Part shown: positions 11,141-18,546 of the stretch, one piece after another
How the letters are laid out: each line of letters opens with the position of its first letter
How positions within the stretch are numbered: the stretch's first letter is position 1
DNA from: Pyrodictiaceae archaeon
GTDB lineage: Archaea; Thermoproteota; Thermoprotei_A; Sulfolobales; Pyrodictiaceae
NCBI GenBank assembly: GCA_027036135.1
Contig: JALVSY010000007.1
Coordinates: forward strand, 810,880 to 874,879
Direction of reading: 5' to 3'
Length of the DNA: 64,000 bases
Translations under genes and position numbers: made by a program
Notes under the pieces: generated by a model
The model's input: the letters and a program-made list of their open reading frames with translations, nothing else
Databases searched by the model: none
Told to the model about the DNA's origin: nothing

Positions 11141-11761
11141 ATGGAGAGCAGAGAGCAAGTAAGACAAGCAAAGAGCTACGCAATGCCGCCTAGCCTCCGC
11201 CTCTACGCAAAGATACCGCCAGAGAGAATAGGCGTACTCATAGGTGAAGGAGGAAAGGTAAAAACAGAGGTTATGCGCAGGACAAGGACAAGGATAACCG
11301 TTGATAGCACTACCGGGATGGTCATTATAGAGCCAGAGGCACCAGACGTAACACCATTCATGGTGATGAAGGCCCAGGAATTCGTGAAAGCAATAGCATA
11401 TGGCTTTAGCCCGGAAAGAGCCATGAGGGTTCTCGACGAGGATCAAATACTAGTCGTTATAGATCTAAAACAGCACGTAGGCGATAGCCCTAATCACCTC
11501 CAGAGAATCAAGGGGAGAATAATCGGGGAGAAGGGGAAAGCTAGGAAAACCATAGAGGAGATGACTGGCACATACATATCGGTTTACGACCACTACGTAG
11601 CGATAATAGGTGACTACGAGACAGCAAACATAGCTAAACAAGCCATAGAGATGCTAATACAAGGCAGGCAACACAGCACAGTATACAGGTTCCTTGAACG
11701 GGCTATGTTCACGCTGCGTAGAGAGCGAATGACACGACTATGGGAGAAACCTTACCCCTAA
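11141..11761 (+). CDS. KH-domain ribosome-assembly protein (Pno1/Dim2 family)
   Basis: Archaeal homologue of Pno1/Dim2, which binds the 3' end of small-subunit rRNA. Two KH domains are visible, with GxxG loops at GEGGKVK (about residue 32) and GEKGKAR (about 130). 206 aa is normal. ATG 11141 follows a purine-rich GGGGTG...AAGGAG stretch. Adjacent to RIO1, which in the known pathway works on the same pre-30S particle. Confidence 0.9.
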   Translation: MESREQVRQAKSYAMPPSLRLYAKIPPERIGVLIGEGGKVKTEVMRRTRTRITVDSTTGMVIIEPEAPDVTPFMVMKAQEFVKAIAYGFSPERAMRVLDEDQILVVIDLKQHVGDSPNHLQRIKGRIIGEKGKARKTIEEMTGTYISVYDHYVAIIGDYETANIAKQAIEMLIQGRQHSTVYRFLERAMFTLRRERMTRLWEKPYP

Positions 11762-11804
11762 TCCTCCTTATTTCAAGCCAAAAATATCAAATTACATATT
11801 GATT

Positions 11805-11877
11805 GTGAGGAGGGCCTGGATTACTGACCCTTTTGGAGTAAGGCTGGCTTGGGGATGAGGACTCTCCCGAAGACCGA
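11805..11877 (+). ncRNA. Candidate C/D box sRNA (weak)
   Basis: Box C-like GTGAGGA 11805-11811, 12 nt, then D' CTGA 11824-11827. After 27 nt comes ATGAGGA 11855-11861, 12 nt, then CCGA 11874-11877. Each C-like box has one mismatch and the D'-C' spacer is much longer than usual. A TATA-like AAATATC lies about 20 nt upstream. It fills the gap between two convergent genes. Confidence 0.22.
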
Positions 11878-11879
11878 GT

Positions 11880-13184
11880 CTAGCTAGATAGACTAGATAA
11901 TTTGTTTATTATTGAGTCTATTGTTGCTATATCCGTGTCGCTTAGTTTCACTATTATGTAGTAGCTTAGCTTTTCCGAGTCGAATACTAGTAGCGGAAGC
12001 TGGCCTGCAAGCTCGAAGGCCTTGATCCGTACTATATTGCTCTGATTTATTATTCGGTTCGTGTAGGTGTTCGTTTTATTACTACACATTGTTACGAGCT
12101 TGTTATATGCGTGTATGGGATCTAGGTGTCTTGATGCAATATCTCTATACATTATTAATGAACTACCATTCAGTGCTGGCTCGTATGCCATAAAGCCGAG
12201 GCCTATCTTCCCTTCATCATAGAGCCTTAAGACGTGTTGTAGCTGTGTACTAGATGATAATGAGCATAGTTGCTCCGGGTTACCAATAATTACTAGTATG
12301 GTGACATTCCTCTTAGTAGTCGAGATATTGAGCAAGGCGTTCTTAGTTATGGCTTCCTTCTTAATCCCTACTGCTCTGACTATTCTTAAGTCGTAGAGTA
12401 GCCAACCCATGCGCTTAAAGGTGTATAGATTATCGCTTATCTTTATCAGTGATGACATGAATTCTGTGAGATCATACTTGCTCCTAAGTATTGGGATGGG
12501 GTAAATGCTCCACGACGGGAACGTGTAGTTGTCTCTAACGATCTTCGCTGTTTCTATCTTTGTTGCAGCACGAATCGATAACTCTGGTAGTTCGGAGAAG
12601 AGCTGGGCCTTCTTGACAACAAGTATGTTGGGCAATGGATCCGCTACTAGGAGGAGTGCTTCCCTGTTAAAGCGAGGCGCGAGCATATTTTCGCCGCCAT
12701 AGCTGTAGGCATCATAGGCTAGTCTTGCGCATAGATCCGCCCTTACGGGGAAATATTTACCATTAACTGTCTTGTTTACAAGCATGTCTCTAAGGATCTT
12801 AGCGGGTTTCCCTCTAACCACTATATAGGGGTAAACTGGTAATCCATGAATCCCTATATCGTCTTCGTGAGCAATACAATACTTTGTGTCAAGGGGTAGC
12901 TGGGCAGCCCACTCGGCGCTAATCTGGAGGAGTATATGCTCGGCTAGGAGGCCTTGCTTATCAGTATAAACAACTATTACTGCATTCTTAGCGGATAAGC
13001 ATCCAGGAGTCGTTATTCTCGGGCTAGTCCACCAAGCCCACCAAATCACCGCCAATAGTGTAGCCAGTATAGTGATTCCTGCAAGAAGGAGAGCTGTTTC
13101 CTTTTTCACAACATGTTCCCGGGAAACAAAGCTTCCAGAATAACCGTAATAACCCCGCTGCAAGCAAGGATAGAGATAGTACAT
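11880..13184 (-). CDS. Membrane-anchored extracytoplasmic protein, unknown
   Basis: 434 aa, no family recognised. One hydrophobic segment near residues 29-52 (ALLLAGITILATLLAVIWW) follows a short basic stretch, then about 380 residues with several Asn-x-Ser/Thr sites and few charges clustered, as in an anchored protein facing outside. The start could be ATG 13184 or GTG 13109 (sequence VKKETALLL); neither has a clear ribosome site. It lies alone between the Pno1-like gene and a tRNA. Confidence 0.6.
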   Translation of the reverse strand: MYYLYPCLQRGYYGYSGSFVSREHVVKKETALLLAGITILATLLAVIWWAWWTSPRITTPGCLSAKNAVIVVYTDKQGLLAEHILLQISAEWAAQLPLDTKYCIAHEDDIGIHGLPVYPYIVVRGKPAKILRDMLVNKTVNGKYFPVRADLCARLAYDAYSYGGENMLAPRFNREALLLVADPLPNILVVKKAQLFSELPELSIRAATKIETAKIVRDNYTFPSWSIYPIPILRSKYDLTEFMSSLIKISDNLYTFKRMGWLLYDLRIVRAVGIKKEAITKNALLNISTTKRNVTILVIIGNPEQLCSLSSSTQLQHVLRLYDEGKIGLGFMAYEPALNGSSLIMYRDIASRHLDPIHAYNKLVTMCSNKTNTYTNRIINQSNIVRIKAFELAGQLPLLVFDSEKLSYYIIVKLSDTDIATIDSIINKLSSLSS

Positions 13185-13195
13185 GGGTGCTGTGA

Positions 13196-13320
13196 GGGGC
13201 CGTCGTCTAGCTTGGTCCAGGATGCCGGCCTGGGGACCAGTCCCCGCTAGGGCCGGTGTCCCCGGCCCTGCGTGGCCGGAGCGCCGGTGATCCCGGGTTC
13301 AAATCCCGGCGGCCCCACCA
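13196..13320 (+). tRNA. tRNA-Pro (GGG) with 46-nt intron at 37/38
   Basis: Acceptor GGGGCCG (13196-13202) pairs with CGGCCCC before A73 and an encoded CCA (13318-13320). The anticodon stem is CCGGC 13225-13229 with GCCGG 13283-13287. Loop bases CT-GGG-G give anticodon GGG at 13232-13234. The T arm is CCGGG-TTCAAAT-CCCGG. A 46-nt insertion (13236-13281) interrupts the loop at the canonical 37/38 site and itself holds an 8-bp hairpin (AGGGCCGG/CCGGCCCT). Archaeal introns of this sort are cut by the bulge-helix-bulge endonuclease. The exact splice points are inferred. Confidence 0.88.
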
Positions 13321-13483
13321 CTTCATAGTCTTTTGGCTTTGTTTTTATTCCCATTCTTGCTAACTATATGCATTTGTTGTCTTAATATTAATTAGTTTTT
13401 CTTACAATACCTCATAGTATAAGTAGTTCCCCAAGCACAGTAGATAGTCGGGATACGCACAAAGCTCCGTTTTCTATAGTGGG

Positions 13484-13750
13484 TTGTTCTCAATGATGAA
13501 TTCCAGGGCTTCAATGAGTATACGTATCGGAGTATTCATATCCGTCTTTGTGGCCATGTTCTTACTCATCTTTATACCATTTACATCAACTTGTGTACCG
13601 GGAGAACTCGTTGATCCCAGGGCCTTTTTGTCTAACCCGGATTGTAGGGCTTCCTCGGTTACAGCTATTCTTTTCTCTATGAGCATAGCCTTCGCTGGTG
13701 CCTGGCTAGCTTATGGCTTAACGGCTAAGCGCTACCTCTACACCTTATAG
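13484..13750 (+). CDS. Small two-helix membrane protein, unknown
   Basis: 88 aa with two hydrophobic segments (about residues 15-33 and 58-80) separated by a loop containing two Cys (TSTCVPGEL, NPDCRAS). TTG 13484 and ATG 13493 are possible starts. The opposite-strand frame over the same bases encodes no plausible protein. No family recognised; it could be a real small membrane protein or a chance hydrophobic frame. Its end overlaps by six bases the end of the broken methyltransferase. Confidence 0.42.
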   Translation: MFSMMNSRASMSIRIGVFISVFVAMFLLIFIPFTSTCVPGELVDPRAFLSNPDCRASSVTAILFSMSIAFAGAWLAYGLTAKRYLYTL

Positions 13751-14394
13751 CAGGAGCTGCTCAGCATCGGATTCGCTGCACCTTGGCTCCATTCTTGATG
13801 CAACCAGCATACCCATTGATGTTGGTACAATAATTGATAACCAAGACCTCTTTGATGCTTCTTCGAAGAAGCCAGTTGGAGGCCTTGGTACAAACGCGTT
13901 ATGGAAAAGCACCAAGCCCCTAGGCTTAAGCTTGTAGGCGAGCAAACGAAGAGCCTTAGCATAGGCACCTTTGTCTATATCAACAAATGCTATATCCACC
14001 GAACAATCCTCCACTCTCTCTCTAGGTAAGTAGTCGCATCACCCTCCACTACATCTATAATTACGCGACTTGACTTCATTTGTATCTCGCTAAGTACTTT
14101 GCGCGCATAGTGGGCCAGTATTGGGTCACGCTCTACAGCTACTATACGGCATCTTTTACGCATCTCCTCGCAGACAGGCTTAGCACCCATTAATAGCCAT
14201 AACGTAGAGTAACCAATTCCAGCTCCTAGATCTAGGAGAAAGAGGTCATTCGCGCCTCTTAGAGCATAGGCGTGACTTATGCTCTGTATCACGACGCCAT
14301 CTTCTTCCTCAATCGAGGGTATACCTAGCCGTGCTGACACTTCTGCTACGCGTTTAATGTATTGATACAGATTTTCATCCCAGTGTAGCGGCAT
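13745..14394 (-). pseudogene. SAM-dependent O-methyltransferase split by a -1 frameshift
   Basis: Two overlapping frames (14394-13990 and 14014-13745) join into one class I O-methyltransferase. The first half has SAM-binding motif I (LDLGAGIGYSTLW) and an acidic motif II. The second has the metal-binding VDIDKGAYAKAL and the post-motif strand GLVLFHNAF. The reading switches by -1 in a run of CT repeats at 14014-14023 (AG repeat on the coding strand), a classic slippage site. The second frame has its own GTG at 14014, so a split two-part gene or programmed shift is possible. It sits beside a decayed transporter. Confidence 0.75.
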
Positions 14395-14409
14395 AACCGC
14401 CTCTCCTTC

Positions 14410-14830
14410 CTAGGGTTTTAATAATATTAACACAGCTGATAAAAGAACCATTATGGCCTCTAGTGTTGGCAGCAATGATGGACTCTCGCCAAGCAATATA
14501 CAGGCTAGCATTGTCGCGCCTATTGGTTCAAGCAACGAGACGATAGTAACTCGTATGCTTTTACAAGGGAAAGAACACATACATATAATAGGGTATTATC
14601 ATAGTGGAGATCCTAAGCAGAATACCCCTGCTAGGTCATAGGCATTAGGGATTCACGCTTGGGCACATTACCAGTGGTACCTCTAGTGCTGCAAAGAGAG
14701 CTGGATATAGAGCCCGGTTTCTACAATACTGATACCTTCGCGAGAGGGCTTAGCGAACAAATAATAAGCAATACCCGAGCCAAGCTCATAAGCAGACCTA
14801 TTTTCTCCTAGCTAAGGCATTAACATTAAA
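14410..14830 (-). pseudogene. Degraded EamA/DMT-family transporter
   Basis: On the minus strand the end of an EamA permease is readable from about 14560 to the stop at 14410-14412: SLLEPIGATMLACILLGE, then a last hydrophobic helix. Upstream fragments in other frames continue the same architecture (IIPYYMYVFFPL, YDLAGVFCLG, ALFAALEVPLVM, GIAYYLFAKPS). They are separated by frameshifts and stops. At least three frame changes are needed, so this is a dead gene. No intact copy is seen here. Confidence 0.62.
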
Positions 14831-14888
14831 CCCAAGTAGAACAATAAACCTATTATTACTGGGATCCGTAGGGCACTACTAGTACTCT

Positions 14889-14949
14889 GCCTATGAGGAG
14901 GCCCGGCTTCAGCCGAGACCGTGATGCCCTGGGGGACGAAAGCCGAGGC
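14889..14949 (+). ncRNA. Candidate C/D box sRNA with variant boxes
   Basis: Box C ATGAGGA 14893-14899 (one mismatch), 13-nt guide, D' CCGA 14913-14916, 4-nt spacer, C' GTGATG 14921-14926, 16-nt guide, D CCGA 14943-14946. A GCC/GGC terminal stem (14889-14891 with 14947-14949) closes it. The order, spacing and 61-nt length fit an archaeal C/D sRNA, but both D boxes carry C instead of U at position 2. An AT-rich TATA-like stretch lies near 14848-14858. Confidence 0.35.
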
Positions 14950-14985
14950 AAAAAGGTGCCCTTGCTCGATACAGTGTGCTGCTTA

Positions 14986-15522
14986 TTACTTAGGGTCGAG
15001 CTTTGGAGGTGTTACTCCCCTCTGTCCTTGATATTTCCCGCTGTAGGGCTTTGCTACCGGGCTTGTGGTCTTCACGAAGAGTACATGGAGGAATCTTTGA
15101 CCAGGATAGAGTCTTATTGGGTAAGCAGAGCCTATGATCTCTATTGTTACTTGGCCGCAGAATCCCGCGTCAATAACCGTTGGTGGGACAAAGAGTCCTA
15201 GACGCGCGAATGTGCTTCTAACATTTACTAATCCAACTAAATCGTCTGGTAGACAAACTGTTTCAAGTGTCGTAGCGAGTACATGTTCATACGGGTTAAT
15301 AGTTATGCCCTTATCTGGGCTGGCTTTACGACATATGTAGTAACGTCCCTTGTCAAAGGGCTTTTTTGTGTCAAGCTCTGGTGCCTTGCTGTTAAAACGA
15401 CAGAATTCTTCCCCAAGGTGAAGGTCAACGCCGTTTTCTCTTATCGTGTCTTCAAACAAGGGCTCTATACGTAGCAAGTTTTTCTCAATGTACCAGGCTA
15501 TGTCTCTATCAGAGAGTATCAA
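14986..15522 (-). CDS. dcd: dCTP deaminase
   Basis: Converts dCTP to dUTP, feeding dTMP synthesis. Trimeric Dcd fold with signature RSTFARLGL near 102-110, catalytic-region VIDAGFCGQVTIE with the Glu near 128, and the C-terminal lid YSGKYQGQ. TTG 15522 is chosen over ATG 15534: it gives the family N-terminus ILSDRDI right after Met, and a GAGGGTGA site lies eight bases upstream, whereas that site would be only three bases from ATG. 178 aa. Partner of the dUTPase gene at 61.4 kb. Confidence 0.93.
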   Translation of the reverse strand: MILSDRDIAWYIEKNLLRIEPLFEDTIRENGVDLHLGEEFCRFNSKAPELDTKKPFDKGRYYICRKASPDKGITINPYEHVLATTLETVCLPDDLVGLVNVRSTFARLGLFVPPTVIDAGFCGQVTIEIIGSAYPIRLYPGQRFLHVLFVKTTSPVAKPYSGKYQGQRGVTPPKLDPK

Positions 15523-15615
15523 GACATATATCACCCTCTTAGCTCATAGTATTGTGAGACGTTATCGCGCTTATTCTTTGCACTCTCCCTTGGCGATTCT
15601 TCCTAGAAAGCTTAG

Positions 15616-16356
15616 TCATATAAGAGGAATAGGGGTTATGGATTTCGCGTTGCTGGCGTATTCTGAGCGATTTGGGCAATTCCAGGTACTTATCCCGCAG
15701 CACTCTATTCTAATTATTGACCCGTTGGGTGTTTTTAAGAGGAGGGCTCCACTTGGCGCTAGTCCCAGTGCCACTCCGCTTAATTCTCCTTTTTCTGTTA
15801 CTACGTGTACATTGCAGCCTCTTAGGAGGTCTCTTCTTGACGCTTCCCATAAGCAGTCCTCGGGTGTCACTAATGCTCTTCCAATCCCCTTTATTATTGC
15901 TGCATAGACCTCGCCTAGTCCTCCCCGGAAACCATAGCTTGATAACCGGGTGCCTCCAGGGGGTATGGGGTTATACACGTTGATACCTACACCGATGCGT
16001 AACAAGTTCCTTCTGTAAGTTACAAGTATTCCGCCTAGTTTTCCTCGCCCTATGTAGAGGTCATTTGGCCACTTTACTCGGATTATTCGCTTCGTTGATT
16101 TCGGTAGCAGTCTCTCAACCTCTTCCGCAACGCATCCTCCGGTTGCGACCGGTAACCATATGGGAGGAGGACCGTGTTGGGTAACGAAGGTGAGCCATGC
16201 GCCTCCTCTAGGGCTTATCCATTTACCACTTCTTCCTCTGCCCCTTAGCTGTTCTAGGGCTATTACGACGCCTGGAAGCTCTGGAGGAGCAAGTCTCATT
16301 GTAGTATCTACTCGGTCATATATCTCAATGCTCTGAGGCTCAAGTACTACTTCCAA
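15616..16356 (-). CDS. birA: Biotin-protein ligase (BirA class, no HTH)
   Basis: Transfers biotin via biotinyl-AMP to the Lys of a carrier protein. Motifs: biotinyl-AMP loop GRGRSGKW near 39-46, KWPNDLYIGRGKLGGIL near 94-110, and a small C-terminal SH3-like domain. It lacks the N-terminal DNA-binding domain of bifunctional BirA, as is normal for archaea. TTG start at 16356. Divergent from the biotin carboxylase/carrier/carboxyltransferase genes, its evident substrates. Confidence 0.92.
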   Translation of the reverse strand: MEVVLEPQSIEIYDRVDTTMRLAPPELPGVVIALEQLRGRGRSGKWISPRGGAWLTFVTQHGPPPIWLPVATGGCVAEEVERLLPKSTKRIIRVKWPNDLYIGRGKLGGILVTYRRNLLRIGVGINVYNPIPPGGTRLSSYGFRGGLGEVYAAIIKGIGRALVTPEDCLWEASRRDLLRGCNVHVVTEKGELSGVALGLAPSGALLLKTPNGSIIRIECCGISTWNCPNRSEYASNAKSITPIPLI

Positions 16357-16479
16357 GGTGATGGCCCCACATCTTTATATACGACGGATGTCGAGGGTCT
16401 GTATCGCCAAAAGTCTAAACCTTTAAATTTGGGCAAATATCATGGTTACTCGGCGTTTCTGGTAAGGGTGCTGACAACC

Positions 16480-17982
16480 GTGCCCCGCAGAGTCTTGATA
16501 GCAGCACGCGGTGAAATAGCTATTCGCGTAGCGAGAGCTGCTAGGGAGCTCGGATGGGAACCTATCACTATATACGAGGATGAAGACAAGCTTAGCCCCC
16601 ATGTGCGCGCTGGTGTTGAGTCCTTCCCCGTCAAGAGCTACACTGATGCCTACAGCATAATAGATGCAGCTATTAAAGCTGACGCTGACGTGATACACCC
16701 AGGTTACGGCTTCTTATCCGAGAATCCTGATTTCGCGGAAAAGGTTCTTGACCATGGAATTGGCTGGGCCGGGCCCAGTCCTAAATCAATGAAGCTTCTA
16801 GGGGATAAGAACGCCGCTAAATCGCTGGCAGAGAAGCTAGGCATACCTACCCTCTCGTGGTGCGAAGCGAGGAGTCCAGAGGAGGCAAGACGCTGTGCCG
16901 ATAAAATAGGCTACCCTGTCATACTGAAAGCCAGCCTAGCTGGCGGTGGTCGCGGAAGCAGGGTGGCCTATACGCCAGAAGAGGTTGAACAAAGCTTCAA
17001 GATAGTTGAGATGGAGGCCAAGCTGGGCTTCGGCAGCCCTGGGGTAATTTTTGTTGAGAAGTTCATCAAGAATGCGAGACATATAGAAGTACAAATACTA
17101 GGTGATGGCGCGGGAACAGTTCTCCACCTCTTTGAGAGAGAGTGCAGCCTCCAGAGAAGAAGGCAGAAAATAATAGAGGAAGCACCAAGCCCCTTTGTCG
17201 AGAGAATAGAGAGAACTAGGAGACTCCGCGAAGAACTAACTAAGTACGCTGTTGCTCTAGGAGAGGCTGTTGACTATGCAAGTGCAGGCACGGTGGAGTT
17301 CGTTGTAGACCAGCAAGGAAAACCCTATCTCATAGAAGTTAATACCCGTCTACAAGTCGAACACGGTGTTACTGAGGAGGTCACTGGCGTAGATATTGTG
17401 AAGCAACAACTACTGGTTGCTGCAGGGTACCCCCTCTCTATTAATCAGCACGACATTAGGCTTCACGGATGGGCTATAGAGGCACGCATATATGCAGAGG
17501 ACCCCATTAATGGATTTAGAGCCTCAGAGGGCATTATTCGCAGATACATAGAGCCACGTGGACCCGGCATAAGGGTTGACTCAGCAGCCGAGGAGGGTAT
17601 GCCCATAAACCCGAAATACGACACGCTCGTAGCAAAAGTTATTGCTAGGGGCTTCTCCCGTAACGAGGCCATATCGAAGCTCCGATGGGCCCTAAGGGAG
17701 ACACTAATAGCTGGCGTCGAAACAAATCTTGATCTCTTACGCGTCATAGTGGATCAGCCCTGGTTTGCTGACGCGGAGTACGATACAAGAATCGTTGAGA
17801 GAAGGCTACACGAGCTAGTATACGAGATACGGAGAAGAAGAGGAATAATTAAGTCAATAGCGGCGAAGCTCAATACGGATATCGTTACAAACGCATATGA
17901 ACTAACAAATGGCTCCGCTGCAGTGATGAACCATGGATATGGGTGGCCTTGGCCGCCGTGGAGGAGAGCAGGATACACCTAG
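16480..17982 (+). CDS. accC: Acetyl/propionyl-CoA carboxylase, biotin carboxylase subunit
   Basis: ATP-grasp enzyme that carboxylates carrier-bound biotin with bicarbonate. Seen: N-terminal ARGEIAIRVARAA, PGYGFLSENPDFA, the glycine-rich ATP lid KASLAGGGRGSR, ECSLQRRRQK, and EVNTRLQVEHGVTE with catalytic Glu/Arg. GTG 16480 is chosen: GGGTG lies nine bases upstream and the protein then begins like other biotin carboxylases. Earlier frames (16429, 16468) only add unconserved residues. 500 aa. Its end overlaps the carrier gene by 50 bp. Confidence 0.94.
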   Translation: MPRRVLIAARGEIAIRVARAARELGWEPITIYEDEDKLSPHVRAGVESFPVKSYTDAYSIIDAAIKADADVIHPGYGFLSENPDFAEKVLDHGIGWAGPSPKSMKLLGDKNAAKSLAEKLGIPTLSWCEARSPEEARRCADKIGYPVILKASLAGGGRGSRVAYTPEEVEQSFKIVEMEAKLGFGSPGVIFVEKFIKNARHIEVQILGDGAGTVLHLFERECSLQRRRQKIIEEAPSPFVERIERTRRLREELTKYAVALGEAVDYASAGTVEFVVDQQGKPYLIEVNTRLQVEHGVTEEVTGVDIVKQQLLVAAGYPLSINQHDIRLHGWAIEARIYAEDPINGFRASEGIIRRYIEPRGPGIRVDSAAEEGMPINPKYDTLVAKVIARGFSRNEAISKLRWALRETLIAGVETNLDLLRVIVDQPWFADAEYDTRIVERRLHELVYEIRRRRGIIKSIAAKLNTDIVTNAYELTNGSAAVMNHGYGWPWPPWRRAGYT

Positions 17983-18415
17983 GCTTCTTCGTCTCCGAAA
18001 GCTAGGAGAAAGACTCTATGAAGCCGAGCTAGTAACAGAGCATGGAGAAAGGCTAAGGCTACAAGTAAGAATTGATAATGACGTCATAGAGACTCCATTT
18101 GGCCGCTATCATTTATCAAACCTCGATATATCCGAGCACAAGCCTGCCCAGACAAGCAGTAGTGGCGAATCCTGGCTCGTAGAGTTCGACGAACACGAGG
18201 GCGTTCTTAGAGCAAAATTATCAATGAAGATAGTGGAGACTGTGAAGAAACCGGGTGACAAGATAAAGAAGGGCGACAAAATAGCAACGATAGAGACTAT
18301 GAAGATGCTTAACGATATCCACGCGCCATGCGATGGCGAGATAGTTGAAATAACCCAACCTGGCCAAGGCCTCTCACCCGGTAACATACTTGCGAGGATA
18401 AAGTGCGAGACCTAG
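17933..18415 (+). CDS. Biotin carboxyl carrier protein
   Basis: Carrier of the acyl-CoA carboxylase. The C-terminal biotinyl domain (about 88-158) has the attachment motif ETMKM with Lys124, where Thr replaces the more usual Ala, and the following hairpin NDIHAP. The N-terminal 85 residues form a less conserved domain with a polar linker (QTSSSGES). It starts inside the carboxylase gene at ATG 17933 or 17939, pointing to translational coupling and 1:1 synthesis. Confidence 0.9.
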   Translation: MDMGGLGRRGGEQDTPRLLRLRKLGERLYEAELVTEHGERLRLQVRIDNDVIETPFGRYHLSNLDISEHKPAQTSSSGESWLVEFDEHEGVLRAKLSMKIVETVKKPGDKIKKGDKIATIETMKMLNDIHAPCDGEIVEITQPGQGLSPGNILARIKCET

Positions 18416-18546
18416 TTCCAATACGCCCCATTTATTCACAATTATTTCCCCTTTAATTCCCTGCCCAAGGGTTCTTAGGATGCAATACTCTTCTACACAT
18501 ACACACATAGTATGTTGCCGGTAAAGGCGCTCCGGGTGTAATGGTC

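Noticed and set aside
13474-13686. 70-codon frame opposite the small two-helix protein
   Set aside because: No hydrophobic pattern, no ribosome site; the plus-strand frame is the more plausible one.
14453-14641. 62-codon plus-strand frame in the decayed region
   Set aside because: It is antisense to readable remnants of the EamA transporter, which explain the bases better.
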